A stretch of DNA of 64,000 bases. It comes from CF-46 sp963760735. Lineage in GTDB: Bacteria; Chloroflexota; Limnocylindria; Limnocylindrales; CSP1-4. Shown here piece by piece: positions 1 to 8,326 of the stretch (position 1 is the first letter of the stretch; the number at the start of each line of letters is the position of its first letter). The position numbers and the translations under genes were made by a program. Under the pieces are notes generated by a model. The model ran no database searches and was not told the origin of the DNA. It worked only from the letters and a program-made list of their open reading frames with translations. The DNA lies in the NCBI GenBank assembly GCA_963760735.1, contig CAVXEB010000002.1, positions 372,001-436,000 of the forward strand, written 5' to 3'.

Positions 1-376
1 TGCGCAGGACGCGCTCGAGGTCCCGGGTGTCCCGGGCCCGGACCTTGATGAGGTAGTCGGCCTCACCCGTGATGTGGTGGCACTCCTCGATCTCCGGGAT
101 CGCGGCGAACGAATCGGTCAGATCCGCGCTCGTGGTGCCCGGCGCCTGGGTGATCCAGCTGAATGCCAGGATGGGCAGCCCGACGGATCGCGGATCGACG
201 ATCGCGCCATACCCCTGGATCACCCCGCGGGCCTCGAGCTTCTTCACCCGCTCGTGCGCCGACGGACCGCTCATCCCGACCTCGGCCCCGATCTCGGCGT
301 ACGGCCGGCGACCGTCTCGCTGGAGCACCGCAAGAATCTTCGCGTCGTTCGGACTGATCCGTTCGGATGTGGCCAT
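1..376 (-). CDS. Lrp/AsnC family transcriptional regulator (partial)
   Basis: The minus strand from the ATG at 376 encodes an Lrp/AsnC regulator whose C-terminus is cut by the window edge. The N-terminal 60 residues form the AsnC-type winged helix: ISPNDAKILAVLQRDGRR, then a recognition-helix stretch YAEIGAEVGMSGPSAHERVK, then the linker GVIQGYGAIVDP typical of the family. The ligand-binding alpha-beta (RAM) half follows, with ECHHITGEADYLIKVRARDT, the signature of the AsnC effector domain. Such proteins bind DNA as octamers or dimers and respond to amino acids. The ATG is the only convincing start; upstream is the promoter region shared with the small plus-strand gene at 517. The target is not evident. 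Family assignment is secure; specificity unknown. Confidence 0.9.
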   Translation of the reverse strand, partial: MATSERISPNDAKILAVLQRDGRRPYAEIGAEVGMSGPSAHERVKKLEARGVIQGYGAIVDPRSVGLPILAFSWITQAPGTTSADLTDSFAAIPEIEECHHITGEADYLIKVRARDTRDLERVLR

Positions 377-402
377 TGGTCCCAATTCGTCAGGCAGATC
401 GC

Positions 403-431
403 TTGGCTTCGCGATGTTTGTAAGGTATGAT
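403..431 (+). promoter_or_regulatory. Sigma-70-like promoter for the 43-residue membrane peptide
   Basis: TTGGCT (403-408) and TATGAT (426-431) are separated by exactly 17 bases, a near-consensus housekeeping promoter reading rightward. The expected transcript starts near 438, giving a leader of about 80 bases before the small ORF at 517. It lies just upstream of the divergent Lrp gene, so that regulator could bind here; this is inference. Confidence 0.5.
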
Positions 432-516
432 GCCAGTATCAGACACCTGACTGCCGGTCCGTCGCAATGAGCGACGGGATCACCGATCCGCGGCAGTCAC
501 GCAGCGGAGGATCGCG

Positions 517-648
517 ATGTTCGTCTTCGGACTCGGAGTCCTGGCGCTGTTCTCAGTTCTCAGCGCGGTGCTGGGCAATGAGGATCCGCGCCGGACGGCG
601 GACCCACGGGTCGAACTGTTCTACTCGTCTCGCTTCGGAAACCTGTAG
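517..648 (+). CDS. Small single-pass membrane peptide, 43 residues
   Basis: This short reading frame is not recognised as any family. It starts at ATG 517, seven bases after the start of a GCGGAGG Shine-Dalgarno sequence (504-510), and encodes 43 residues. Residues 2-20 (FVFGLGVLALFSVLSAVLG) are a plausible transmembrane helix; the remainder is a short charged tail ending FYSSRFGNL. A good promoter lies upstream (403-431) and a 10-bp stem hairpin terminator lies 26 bases after the stop, so it forms a complete monocistronic unit. That architecture is the main support; codon statistics on 43 codons are weak. It could alternatively be a leader in a small RNA. Divergent neighbour is an Lrp regulator, which may control it. 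Confidence 0.55.
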   Translation: MFVFGLGVLALFSVLSAVLGNEDPRRTADPRVELFYSSRFGNL

Positions 649-673
649 ACCCGGCTCGATAGCCTACCCCACG

Positions 674-699
674 AGGCCCCGGACCCAGTTCCGGGGCCT
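674..699 (+). terminator. Rho-independent-like hairpin after the small membrane peptide
   Basis: A perfect 10-bp stem (AGGCCCCGGA / TCCGGGGCCT) with a 6-base loop, followed by GTTCGATT rather than a clean T-run. It lies 26 bases after the stop at 648. Confidence 0.6.
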
Positions 700-745
700 G
701 TTCGATTCCCGGTCGGACCTCTGCCCTGACGCCCGTCACCAATCG

Positions 746-766
746 CCGAGTCGCAACGCGACTCGG
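746..766. terminator. Second hairpin between convergent genes
   Basis: A perfect 9-bp stem (CCGAGTCGC / GCGACTCGG) with an AAC loop between the small plus-strand gene and the minus-strand cupin. On the minus strand it is followed by CGATTGG. It probably ends transcription of the cupin gene, which stops at 870. Confidence 0.45.
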
Positions 767-869
767 ATCCGCAATGAACGAGCGTGATCAGGTCGGGATT
801 CCGACGCGGCCGAGCGCGCGCGAGCCCGATCTGAGTCGCGATGCGCATCAACGGCTGCGCGTCAACCAG

Positions 870-1181
870 CTACCACTCCCCGGCCGCACGACGGGCGATG
901 GCGGTCAGGCGTCCGGCGGGGAGGTGGGCCTCCCAGCAGGTGACGCCCGAGGACCCGACCCTGGCGTCATGGCGCGTCCCGGCCGGCAGCTCCAAACGGT
1001 CGCCGGCGTCGAGATCGACCGACCGACCGTCGTCCGGCAATCCGAACATGATGGAACCGGACTCGACGGCGATCACCTTGTCGTAGCCGTGGTCGTGCGC
1101 GCCGTAGCGATCGCCCGGGCCGTTCGACCAGGGGGATGGGTCGAGGCCCTCGGCCCGCAATCGCCCGGCGACGTCCGGCAT
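870..1181 (-). CDS. Small single-domain cupin protein
   Basis: A 103-residue protein consisting of one cupin barrel. The first cupin motif is visible as AHDHGYDKVIAVESGSIMFG (residues about 28-47), with His and Glu/Asp metal-ligand candidates, and the second as LDAGDRLELPAGTRHDARVG (about 57-76) with a His ligand. Single-cupin proteins of this size are often metal-binding quercetinase-like or sugar-isomerase-like proteins or sensors; nothing here decides the substrate. The start at 1181 lies 10 bases after the stop of the erythrin-VIT gene (1192), so the two are probably one operon. No strong Shine-Dalgarno is visible. The role may be linked to metal homeostasis by context only. Confidence 0.8.
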   Translation of the reverse strand: MPDVAGRLRAEGLDPSPWSNGPGDRYGAHDHGYDKVIAVESGSIMFGLPDDGRSVDLDAGDRLELPAGTRHDARVGSSGVTCWEAHLPAGRLTAIARRAAGEW

Positions 1182-1191
1182 CGGCGAAGCC

Positions 1192-2316
1192 CTATCCCGC
1201 GACCGACACGCCGATCAGCGATCCGACGGCGAAGGTGATGAGAGCCGCGGCGGCGCCGATGCCGACCTGGCGGAAGCCCGAGAACAGGACCCCTCTCCCG
1301 GTGAGGAGGCTGACGCCCGCACCCACCGCGAAGAGGGCCACCAGGCTCAGCGCGATCGACACGACGAACGCCGTCGTTCCCGTGAGGAGGAGGTACGGCA
1401 GGACCGGGATGAACGCCCCGATGGCGAAGGCAACGAACGATCCGCCCGCGGCCCCGAGCGGCGACCCGAGCTCGTCCGGATCGAGCCCGAGCTCCTCGCG
1501 GATCAGCTGGTCGAGGGCCTGCTCCGGGTCCTGGAACAGCCGATGCGCGATCGCCTTCGCCTCGTCCTCCTGGAAGCCCTTCGCCCGGTAGAGGGCGGCC
1601 ATCTCGGCCTCCTCCTCCTCGGGCATCGCCTCCATCTCGGCTCGCTCGAGGGCGATCTGCCGCTCGAACAGCTCCCGCTGGCTCTGCATCGAGATGTACT
1701 CGCCGGCGGCCATGCTGAACGCCCCGGCAAGCAGCCCGGCGATCCCCGCCAGGATGATGAACGAGCTCTGGTCGCGGGCCGCGCCGGCCACGCCCATCAC
1801 CAGGGCGAGGTTCGACACGAGCCCGTCACTCACGCCGAAGATCACGGCGCGGAGCGTCCCGGACCGGCCGGATCGGTGCCACCGCTCGCGGGTCGCGATG
1901 GCCGCCCCGGGTGTCTCCGAAGGATTCTTCAGCCGGCGCCAGATCTCGGCATGCTCCCGCTCGTCGGCCGCGATCGCGGCGACCTCGGGCGACGACTGCT
2001 CGCCGTAGATCTCCTCCTCGTCGCCCTCGAGGGCCGTGACAAGGTCGCTGACGGCACGGGTCCCGAAGAGCCGGGCGAGCAGGACGATCACCGCGACCCG
2101 CGCCCGGGGCCGGGTCGGCGCGTCGGGAACGTCGGCGCCGGCATCGCGCAGCTTGGTCGCCCAGATGTCCGCGTGTCGTCGCTCGTTCGAGGCGATCCGG
2201 CGGAACGCCGAAGCGCGCGCGGGCTCCTTCTCGATCTCCGCGAGGGCATCGTAGAGGAGGATCGCGTCGCGCTCGAGACGCAGGTTCGCGAGGCTCTCGG
2301 TCGTGTCGGGGGTCAC
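1192..2316 (-). CDS. Erythrin-VIT iron/manganese transporter (MbfA-like)
   Basis: A 374-residue fusion of a ferritin-like four-helix domain and a VIT1/CCC1 membrane domain. The N-terminal erythrin part (about 1-130) carries two ExxH ligand motifs, ERRH at 45-48 and EREH at 119-122, plus acidic residues expected for a di-iron site. The C-terminal part starts with LRAVIFGVSDGLVSNLALVMG, the diagnostic VIT first helix, followed by AGAFSMAAGEYISMQSQRE and three further helices; the cytosolic acidic metal-binding insert (EMEAMPEEEEAEMAAL) is present. In MbfA this arrangement exports iron and protects from iron/peroxide stress. The reading frame stays open far upstream, but that part is antisense to the cyclodeaminase gene; the GTG at 2316 fits the protein start and lies 7 bases from a -10 box. 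Likely leaderless. Confidence 0.88.
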   Translation of the reverse strand: MTPDTTESLANLRLERDAILLYDALAEIEKEPARASAFRRIASNERRHADIWATKLRDAGADVPDAPTRPRARVAVIVLLARLFGTRAVSDLVTALEGDEEEIYGEQSSPEVAAIAADEREHAEIWRRLKNPSETPGAAIATRERWHRSGRSGTLRAVIFGVSDGLVSNLALVMGVAGAARDQSSFIILAGIAGLLAGAFSMAAGEYISMQSQRELFERQIALERAEMEAMPEEEEAEMAALYRAKGFQEDEAKAIAHRLFQDPEQALDQLIREELGLDPDELGSPLGAAGGSFVAFAIGAFIPVLPYLLLTGTTAFVVSIALSLVALFAVGAGVSLLTGRGVLFSGFRQVGIGAAAALITFAVGSLIGVSVAG

Positions 2317-2323
2317 GGTTCGA

Positions 2324-2329
2324 ATGCTA
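2324..2329 (-). promoter_or_regulatory. Leaderless -10 box for erythrin-VIT gene
   Basis: On the minus strand TAGCAT is followed after 7 bases by the GTG start at 2316, so the transcript would begin at or beside the start codon. It is one of several TAnnnT-N7/8-start arrangements in this window. Confidence 0.5.
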
Positions 2330-2337
2330 CCCGGCGC

Positions 2338-2343
2338 TAGACT
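2338..2343 (+). promoter_or_regulatory. Leaderless -10 box for cyclodeaminase-like gene
   Basis: TAGACT is followed after 7 bases by the ATG at 2351. It faces the minus-strand box at 2324-2329, so two back-to-back leaderless promoters share a 34-base divergent intergenic space. Confidence 0.5.
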
Positions 2344-2350
2344 CCCATCG

Positions 2351-3361
2351 ATGACGGGCCCGGACGCACGCTCGATCCGCTGGCTGCGAGCGGCCGACGT
2401 CGTGGCGGCGATGCCACCGCTGGAGGAACGGCTGCGGCTCGCCGAGCGGACGATGGTCGGGCTCGTCGCCGACGCCGAGCTGCCCCCGAAGATCGGCGTC
2501 CATCCGCGGCCGGCCGGCTCGTTCGCGCATGCGATGCCGGCCCATCTCCGTGGCGCCTCCGCGGATGGCTCGGGCGATCTCCTCGGGATCAAGTGGATCG
2601 CCGGGTTCCCGGACAACCGGGCGCGAGACCTCCCGTCGATCCACGGACTCGTCGTCCTGACCGATCCCGTGACCGGCGTTCCGATCGCGATCCTCGACGC
2701 CGGGCCGATCACGGCCGATCGGACGGCCGCGATCAGCGGCATCGCGATCTCCCGGTTCGCGCCGTCCGTCGCGTCTCGACCGCCGCGGGTGGCGGTGCTC
2801 GGGGCCGGCGTCCAGGCACGGAGCCACCTCCCGGTCCTCGGCTCGGTCCTGCCTGGTCCTGCCGTCGTGGTGTTCGATCGGCATGCCGATCGCGCGGAGG
2901 CCGTTGCGGAGCTCGCTCGCGGGACCGCCGGCATCAGCTCGGCGGAGGTGGCGGACTCGGCCCGCGAGGCGACGGCCGGTGCCGACGTCGTCGTCACGCT
3001 GGCATCGTTCGCGCCGGCGGCCGAGCGCCAGGTCCTCACCCCGGACTGGCTCGCGCCCGACGCCCTCGTCGTCGCCGTGGACTACGCGACCTACGTCGCG
3101 GCGTCCGTTGCCCGGGACGCCGCCCTGTTCGTCGTCGACCAGCGCGAGCAGTTCCTCGCGAACCGCGAGGCGGGCAGCTTCGAGGGGTACCCGGATCCGG
3201 GGCCGACCCTCGGCGAGGCGATCCGATCCGGGACGGGCCGGCCGGACCGCGGTCGCGTGCTCGTGACCCACCTGGGCGTCGGGCTCGCGGACCTCGTCTT
3301 CGGCGACGCGATCCTGCGGCGGGCGGCGGACATGGGCCTCGGAACGTCGCTGCCGCGCTGA
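2351..3361 (+). CDS. Ornithine cyclodeaminase / mu-crystallin family protein
   Basis: A 336-residue NAD(P)-dependent enzyme of the ornithine cyclodeaminase/mu-crystallin/alanine dehydrogenase family. Residues 1-110 form the substrate domain, with GIKWIAGFPDNRARDLPSIH, close to the family GxKxVxxFPxN motif, and LTDPVTGVPIAILDAGPIT, matching the conserved DxxTGxPxAxxDG segment. The Rossmann segment VAVLGAGVQARSHLPVL (about 146-162) binds the nucleotide. Members make proline from ornithine or reduce ketimines; the substrate cannot be fixed from sequence. A longer frame from 2303 exists, but the ATG at 2351 is preferred because it follows a -10 box by 7 bases and overlaps nothing. It is divergent from the erythrin-VIT gene. 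Confidence 0.88.
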   Translation: MTGPDARSIRWLRAADVVAAMPPLEERLRLAERTMVGLVADAELPPKIGVHPRPAGSFAHAMPAHLRGASADGSGDLLGIKWIAGFPDNRARDLPSIHGLVVLTDPVTGVPIAILDAGPITADRTAAISGIAISRFAPSVASRPPRVAVLGAGVQARSHLPVLGSVLPGPAVVVFDRHADRAEAVAELARGTAGISSAEVADSAREATAGADVVVTLASFAPAAERQVLTPDWLAPDALVVAVDYATYVAASVARDAALFVVDQREQFLANREAGSFEGYPDPGPTLGEAIRSGTGRPDRGRVLVTHLGVGLADLVFGDAILRRAADMGLGTSLPR

Positions 3362-3455
3362 GGCGTCTCGCCGCAACGACGTGACGCGGTGGCACGCGAG
3401 CAGGCACACTGCGCGCGTCCGGCGCGCAAGCCGCCGCCCTGGGAGAGGGTCGACC

Positions 3456-6098
3456 GTGAGACGTCTCGGGGGGCCGCTCAAGCGCGTCCTCTGGATCCTC
3501 GTCATCGTCCTCGTCGTGGGCGTCGCGGCGGGCGGCGCACTGGTCGCCGTCCTCACGATCCGGGGCCTCCCGACGACGAACGGGACGCTCGCGATCGACG
3601 ACCTGACGAAGCCGGTCCGGGTCACGCGGGACGCCGCGGGCATCGCCTGGATCGAGGCGGAGACGCCGCACGACCTGTTCGAGGCCCAGGGCTACGTCCA
3701 CGCCCAGGACCGGATGTGGCAGATGGAGGTCTGGCGCCACATCTCGTCCGGCCGGCTGTCGGAGCTGTTCGGATCGAGCACGGTGAGCGAGGACCGGTTC
3801 ATCCGGACGCTTGGCTGGCGGCAGGCGGCGGAGCGCGACCTGGCCGCGGTCTCCCCGGATGCCCGGCTGGCGCTCGACGCCTACGCGGATGGCGTCAACG
3901 CCTGGATGGCCGACCACGACGGCTCCCTGTCGCTGCCGTTCGTGCTCACCGGGCTGAAGATCGGCGAGGGCGGGCTCGGTGGCTACGACCTGGAGCCGTG
4001 GACCGCGGCCGATTCGCTCGCCTGGCAGAAGGTCCAGGCGTGGCAGCTCGGCGGCAACTACGACTCCGAGGTGTTCCGGATGCTCGCCGACAGCGCCCTC
4101 GGCGACCCGGCCGTGACCGACGAGCTCTTCCCGCCGTACGACCCGAAGATGCCGGTGATCACCCCGAGCGGCATGAAGGGCTCGGGCGGCGCGGGTGCAA
4201 CGGCGGCCGCGTCGGCGGACGTCGCGAGCGCCGTGTCGACGACCGCCTCGGCGATCGATCCCGCCCACGCGAGCGCCTGGCGAGACCTCGTGGCCACGGG
4301 CGACCGGGTCCTGCAGATCGCGGGCCTGGACGCGGCGGACGGGTTCGCCGGCGACCACCAGATCGGCTCGAACGACTTCGTCGTCGGGCCGTCGAAGACG
4401 AAGACGAAGACCGCGCTCCTCGCCAACGATCCGCATCTCGGAATCGGCATGCCGTCGGTCTGGTACATCAACGGTCTCCGCTGTCGCGCCGTGACGAAGG
4501 CCTGCCCGTACGACGTCGCCGGCATGTCGTTCCCGGGCGTCCCGGGCGTCGTCCTCGGGCACAACGGGTCGATCGCGTGGGGCGCGACCAATGTCGACCC
4601 CGATGTCCAGGACCTGTTCTCGATCGATCCCGATCCGTCGAACCCGGCCGCCTACCTCGTCGGGGGCGCGTCGGTCCCGTTCGGGGTCCGCCACGAGACG
4701 ATCGAGGTCGCCGGCGGCGAGCCGATCGAGATGGACGTCCGGACAACCCGCGACGGCCCGATCCTCAACGACGTCGACGACCGCCTCGAGGACACGCCGC
4801 TGGTGGCCCTGCGGTGGACGGCGACGGACGCGGTGGACGGGACGTTCGACGCCGTGTTCCACCTCAACACCGCGACGACGTTCCAGCAGTTCCACGAGGC
4901 GTTCCGGACGTACGGCGCGCCGTCGCAGAACTTCGTCTACGCGGACGTCAAGGGCCACATCGGGTACGTCCTGCCCGGCCGGATCCCGATCCGCGCCGAC
5001 CCGAACGACCATGGGGCTCGGATCCGGTCGGGCAGCGCCGGCGGGCAGGAGTGGACCGGGACGATCCCGTTCGAGGACCTGCCGTGGCAGCTCGACCCGC
5101 CGAGCGGGATGATCGTGACCGCGAACAACGCGGCGGTCGACGCGAAGTACCCGCACTTCATCGCCCAGGAGTGGGACCCGGGCTACCGCGCCCGGCGGGT
5201 CACGGAGCTGCTCGGGGCCGCCGCCGCGGACGGCGGCGTGACGACGGACACGCTGCGGGCAATCCAGGCCGACACGAAGGTCACCCGAGCCGACCAGGTG
5301 ATGCCCTTCGTCGAGTCCGGGGGTCTGACGTCCCCCGAAGGGGCGCTCGTCGTGCAGGCGATCGCCGGCTGGCAGCAGCGCGACTGCCCGCTGGAGTCGG
5401 TCGGCTGCATGGCCTATCTCGCCTTCGAGTACCGCCTCGTCCGCGACATCGTGGACGACGAGCTCGGCCCGCTCGCTCGCGAGTACGTCGGCAGCGGGGC
5501 ATCCCAGCAGGCAGCGATCTCGCTGCTCGCCGAGCCGGACTCGGCCTGGTGGGACGACACCCGAACCGGGGGCGTCACCGAGACCCGCGACGACATCATC
5601 GTCCGGGCGCTCGACGAGGCCGGCCAGGAGCTGAAGGCCGCCTACGGCAACGACGCGACATCGTGGACGTGGGGACGCGCCCACCAGGCCACGTTCGAGG
5701 AGGCAACCCTCGGGTCGTCCGGGATCGCCCCGCTGGAGTGGTACTTCAACAAGGGGCCGTACGCGGCGCCGGGGGCGGCGGGCGCGGTCAACAACGCCTA
5801 CTACCAGCCGTCACGGGCCTACCCGGACCCGGACGACCCGACGTTCAAGCCGGTCGGCATCGACGGCGTCTTCGGCGTGACGACTCTGCCGTCGTTCCGG
5901 CTCTCGATGGACCTCGGCGACCTCGACGGCGCGCGGATCATCCAGTCGACCGGCCAGAGCGGCAACCCGTTCGACCGCCACTACGGGGACATGATCCCGG
6001 CCTGGTTGAACGGCGAGACGGTCCCGCTGCCGTTCACGCCGACGGCGACGTCCAAGGCGACCGTCCAGACGCTCCAGCTGGTGCCGCGCCAGGAGTAG
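3456..6098 (+). CDS. Penicillin acylase family protein (Ntn hydrolase)
   Basis: An 880-residue precursor of the penicillin amidase (S45) family. Residues about 9-33 are a signal-anchor (LKRVLWILVIVLVVGVAAGG). The alpha-chain motifs ETPHDLFEAQGYVHAQDRMW and LGWRQAAERDL are present. The autocatalytic cleavage site is IGSNDFVVGPSKT, placing the nucleophile Ser at about residue 305, followed by ALLANDPHLGIGMPSVWY of the beta chain. Members hydrolyse amide bonds of penicillins, acyl-homoserine lactones or cyclic lipopeptides; these cannot be told apart here. The GTG at 3456 is chosen because GGGAGAGG precedes it at about 3441-3448 and the hydrophobic anchor then starts within ten residues; the frame is also open from 3381. 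Acts outside the membrane. No operon partner is obvious. Confidence 0.93.
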   Translation: MRRLGGPLKRVLWILVIVLVVGVAAGGALVAVLTIRGLPTTNGTLAIDDLTKPVRVTRDAAGIAWIEAETPHDLFEAQGYVHAQDRMWQMEVWRHISSGRLSELFGSSTVSEDRFIRTLGWRQAAERDLAAVSPDARLALDAYADGVNAWMADHDGSLSLPFVLTGLKIGEGGLGGYDLEPWTAADSLAWQKVQAWQLGGNYDSEVFRMLADSALGDPAVTDELFPPYDPKMPVITPSGMKGSGGAGATAAASADVASAVSTTASAIDPAHASAWRDLVATGDRVLQIAGLDAADGFAGDHQIGSNDFVVGPSKTKTKTALLANDPHLGIGMPSVWYINGLRCRAVTKACPYDVAGMSFPGVPGVVLGHNGSIAWGATNVDPDVQDLFSIDPDPSNPAAYLVGGASVPFGVRHETIEVAGGEPIEMDVRTTRDGPILNDVDDRLEDTPLVALRWTATDAVDGTFDAVFHLNTATTFQQFHEAFRTYGAPSQNFVYADVKGHIGYVLPGRIPIRADPNDHGARIRSGSAGGQEWTGTIPFEDLPWQLDPPSGMIVTANNAAVDAKYPHFIAQEWDPGYRARRVTELLGAAAADGGVTTDTLRAIQADTKVTRADQVMPFVESGGLTSPEGALVVQAIAGWQQRDCPLESVGCMAYLAFEYRLVRDIVDDELGPLAREYVGSGASQQAAISLLAEPDSAWWDDTRTGGVTETRDDIIVRALDEAGQELKAAYGNDATSWTWGRAHQATFEEATLGSSGIAPLEWYFNKGPYAAPGAAGAVNNAYYQPSRAYPDPDDPTFKPVGIDGVFGVTTLPSFRLSMDLGDLDGARIIQSTGQSGNPFDRHYGDMIPAWLNGETVPLPFTPTATSKATVQTLQLVPRQE

Positions 6099-6573
6099 CG
6101 GCCGCGTCGCGCGCTGCCGCGCGCGGTCTGGGCGACTCGCAACGAACGCTTCCGCGCGTGTGTGCCAGCCTCGCAAGAACCGTTGGCAACCTCGCCTGAT
6201 CTCATCGGTGGGAGTGGGCCTCGTTGGGAGGGTGTTCGGCGCCAGCGACATGCGTCGGACGGCCGATCCGCATCCTTGCGGGTCGGACTCCCACGTGCGG
6301 CGACTCCCGCGCATGGCGCACCGACCTGTTCCGAGCGCCGCTCCGTCGCGACGTTGCCGGCCATGGCTGTCGGCCATCGCCGAGATCGAATTCGGCTCTC
6401 GATCGCGATGGCGACCGGGTTCCGGCTCCCGGGCATGGGAGCGAGCCACGCGCCGCAACTTGCGAAGGCGGCGGCAGGGCGAGGGCGGCGGGTCGAGGCG
6501 GCGACGGCGAGACGGGCCGCCCGGCGGCGACGGCGAGACGGGCCGCCCGGCGGCGACGGCGGGGTACGAGCCG
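6099..6573. other. 475-base gap without a convincing gene
   Basis: The stretch after the acylase has only short frames in all phases. It holds a GC-rich inverted repeat directly after the acylase stop (CGCGCGC rich, about 6105-6126) that may act as a terminator and, at its right end, a 26-base tandem repeat (6497-6565). I see no RNA gene or promoter that I can defend. Confidence 0.5.
6497..6565. repeat. 26-base tandem repeat, about 2.6 copies
   Basis: Two exact 26-base units (6497-6522 and 6523-6548, beginning GGCGGCGACGGCGAGACGGG) are followed by a partial third copy that diverges near 6562. It lies between the end of the SUF operon and the acylase gene and is probably non-coding. Confidence 0.8.
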
Positions 6574-6912
6574 CTATTCCTCGCTGATCGGGAGCGGGCC
6601 GTCCCGGACCTCGATCACCACCCGGCCGTCCTCGACCACGACCGGGTAGATCTCGAGCGGCAGCTCGGCGGGTGGGTCGATCGGCTCGCCGGTCTTCAGG
6701 TCGAACCGCGACAGGTGCAGGGCACAGGTCAGCGTGCCCGCGGTCAGGAACCCCTTGTCGAGCTCGAAGTACTCGTGGCTGCAGACGCCCTGGGTCGCAG
6801 TGAAATCGCCGCCCTGGTTGATGACCAGCACCTGGTCGGTGCCGTCGACGATGATCATCTTCATCTCGCCATCGCCGACCTCGTCGACGGCGCAGAGGTC
6901 GATCCGCCTCAC
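6574..6912 (-). CDS. Rieske-type ferredoxin of the SUF cluster
   Basis: A 112-residue protein with a complete Rieske [2Fe-2S] motif: CSHEYFELDKG (first Cys-x-His) and CALHLSRFDLKTGEP (Cys-x2-His). It resembles the ferredoxin components of non-heme oxygenases that are often encoded beside sufB and sufD in high-GC bacteria. It probably carries electrons for cluster assembly or a partner oxygenase; that role is inferred from position. The GTG at 6912 is chosen because residues upstream in the open frame overlap the end of sufD and are arginine-rich noise. It lies 31 bases after the sufD stop (6944) and is the last gene of the operon. The C-terminus is the usual short beta strand and acidic tail. 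Confidence 0.88.
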   Translation of the reverse strand: MRRIDLCAVDEVGDGEMKMIIVDGTDQVLVINQGGDFTATQGVCSHEYFELDKGFLTAGTLTCALHLSRFDLKTGEPIDPPAELPLEIYPVVVEDGRVVIEVRDGPLPISEE

Positions 6913-6943
6913 GGCGCGACTCGTTGTGGAGGCATCTCCGGGG

Positions 6944-8326
6944 TCAGGCCGCCGGCGCCGCGGCCGCCGTGCCCTCGTCCCACTTCGCTGCGAGTAGCTC
7001 ACGCAGGCGAACCCGCGCGGACTCGAGCGGGACCCGCGCGACGACCGGCTCGAGGAAGCCGAGGACGATCATCTTGCGAGCCTCCGCCGGCCCGATCCCG
7101 CGACTCTCGAGGTAGAACAGCTGGCTCTCGTCGATCGGGCCGACCGACGAGGAGTGGGCCGCTCGGCGGCAGTCCGGCTGGTCGATCTCCAGTGACGGGA
7201 TCGCCACCGCACGGGCCTGCTTCGAGAGGTTCATCCCGAACTCGCCGAGGAAGCTGTCGGTGCCGATCGCAGTCGGCTCGATGATGATCAGCCCCTTCAT
7301 GTACGACCGGGTCGCGTCCAGCAGGGCCGCCTTGGACAGCAGGTTGCCGGTCGTGTCGCGGCCGATGTGGCGGGTGTGGGACGTCAGGTCGAACAGCTGA
7401 TCCGCTGCCCCGAAGACGATCTCGACCTGCTCGACCGTCGAACGGTTGCCGGCGAGGCGGTTGTCGACCCGGCTCCGGACGAGCCGCGATCCGAGCTGAG
7501 CAAGCGCCCAGTGCAGCGAGGCACCCTCGCCGATCTCCGCCTGGCGGTGCTGGAACGCGACCGTGCCCTCGGGCAGGTCCTGGATGCTCGCGACGCGCAG
7601 CTCGGCTCCCGAGGCCAGGTGGACCTCGAGCGTGCCAGTGAACAGCGCCTGCGCCTCGCCGCGCTCGGCGGCGCCCTCGGACCCTTCGAGCTCCTCGACG
7701 ATCGACGCCGCCGCGCCCTCGCCGAGATCGACGATCGTGCGGGTCAGCAGCGCTCGACCGCCGGCGCCGACGGACCACCGCAGGACGACCGGCCGGTCGA
7801 GGCGGACGCCGGCCGGAACGTGCAGGACGAGCCCCTGGTTCCAGCCCGCCCGGGTCAGCTGGGCGAGCTTGTCGTCAAGCGGAAGCGTCCGCTCGTCGGC
7901 GAGCAGGCGACGTGCCAGGCCGGGATCCCGGCGGAGCAGCCCGCGGATCGTGTCGAGGACGACACCGGCGGATCGGGCGGCCTCGGAGAGGACGATCGCA
8001 TCGACCCGATCCTCGGTGATCGAGGCGAACGCCGCCACGTCGTCGGGTGCGACGACCTCGGTGCGGGCGCCCGGGGCAGGCGCGTCGGCGGGCTCGGGCC
8101 AGGCTCGAACGTCCGCGAGGTCGGCCGTCCGCAGGTCGACGTAGGTCGTGTAGAGCTGGTTCGTCTCGACCGGGAGGTCGCGCCAGCGGGCGAGGGCGGC
8201 TCGGCGATCGGCCGCGAGCCAGTCGGGCTCGTCGGCCGCCCACGACTCGACGAGGGCCTCGTCGAGGGCGAACGTGAGCTCCGAGGGAGCGCGCCGCGGC
8301 GCGCGGGGTGCACGGGCGAGGGTCAC
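6944..8326 (-). CDS. sufD: SufD, Fe-S cluster assembly scaffold subunit
   Basis: A 460-residue SufB/SufD family protein. The C-terminal core contains LFDLTSHTRHIGRDTTGNLL, YMKGLIIIEPTAIGTDSF and the family end segment RRAAHSSSVGPIDESQLFYL followed by SRGIGPAEARKMIVLGFLEP, all typical of SufD. The N-terminal half carries the variable helical domain (SWAADEPDWLAADRRAALAR and LPVETNQLYTTY). It pairs with SufB in the SufBCD complex that builds Fe-S clusters; SufC ATPase is not encoded in this window. The GTG start overlaps the sufB stop as GTGA (8323-8326), so translation is coupled. It is transcribed from the promoter at 9798-9826. Confidence 0.94.
   Translation of the reverse strand: MTLARAPRAPRRAPSELTFALDEALVESWAADEPDWLAADRRAALARWRDLPVETNQLYTTYVDLRTADLADVRAWPEPADAPAPGARTEVVAPDDVAAFASITEDRVDAIVLSEAARSAGVVLDTIRGLLRRDPGLARRLLADERTLPLDDKLAQLTRAGWNQGLVLHVPAGVRLDRPVVLRWSVGAGGRALLTRTIVDLGEGAAASIVEELEGSEGAAERGEAQALFTGTLEVHLASGAELRVASIQDLPEGTVAFQHRQAEIGEGASLHWALAQLGSRLVRSRVDNRLAGNRSTVEQVEIVFGAADQLFDLTSHTRHIGRDTTGNLLSKAALLDATRSYMKGLIIIEPTAIGTDSFLGEFGMNLSKQARAVAIPSLEIDQPDCRRAAHSSSVGPIDESQLFYLESRGIGPAEARKMIVLGFLEPVVARVPLESARVRLRELLAAKWDEGTAAAAPAA

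Noticed and set aside
2317..3039. N-terminal extension of the erythrin-VIT frame
   Set aside because: The frame is open because high GC leaves few stops; the translation is low-complexity Arg/Ser/Ala and antisense to the well-supported cyclodeaminase gene.
3036..5684. An 882-residue minus-strand open frame
   Set aside because: It is antisense to the penicillin acylase gene, Arg/Gly/Asp-rich with no recognisable domain, and typical of GC-rich shadow frames.
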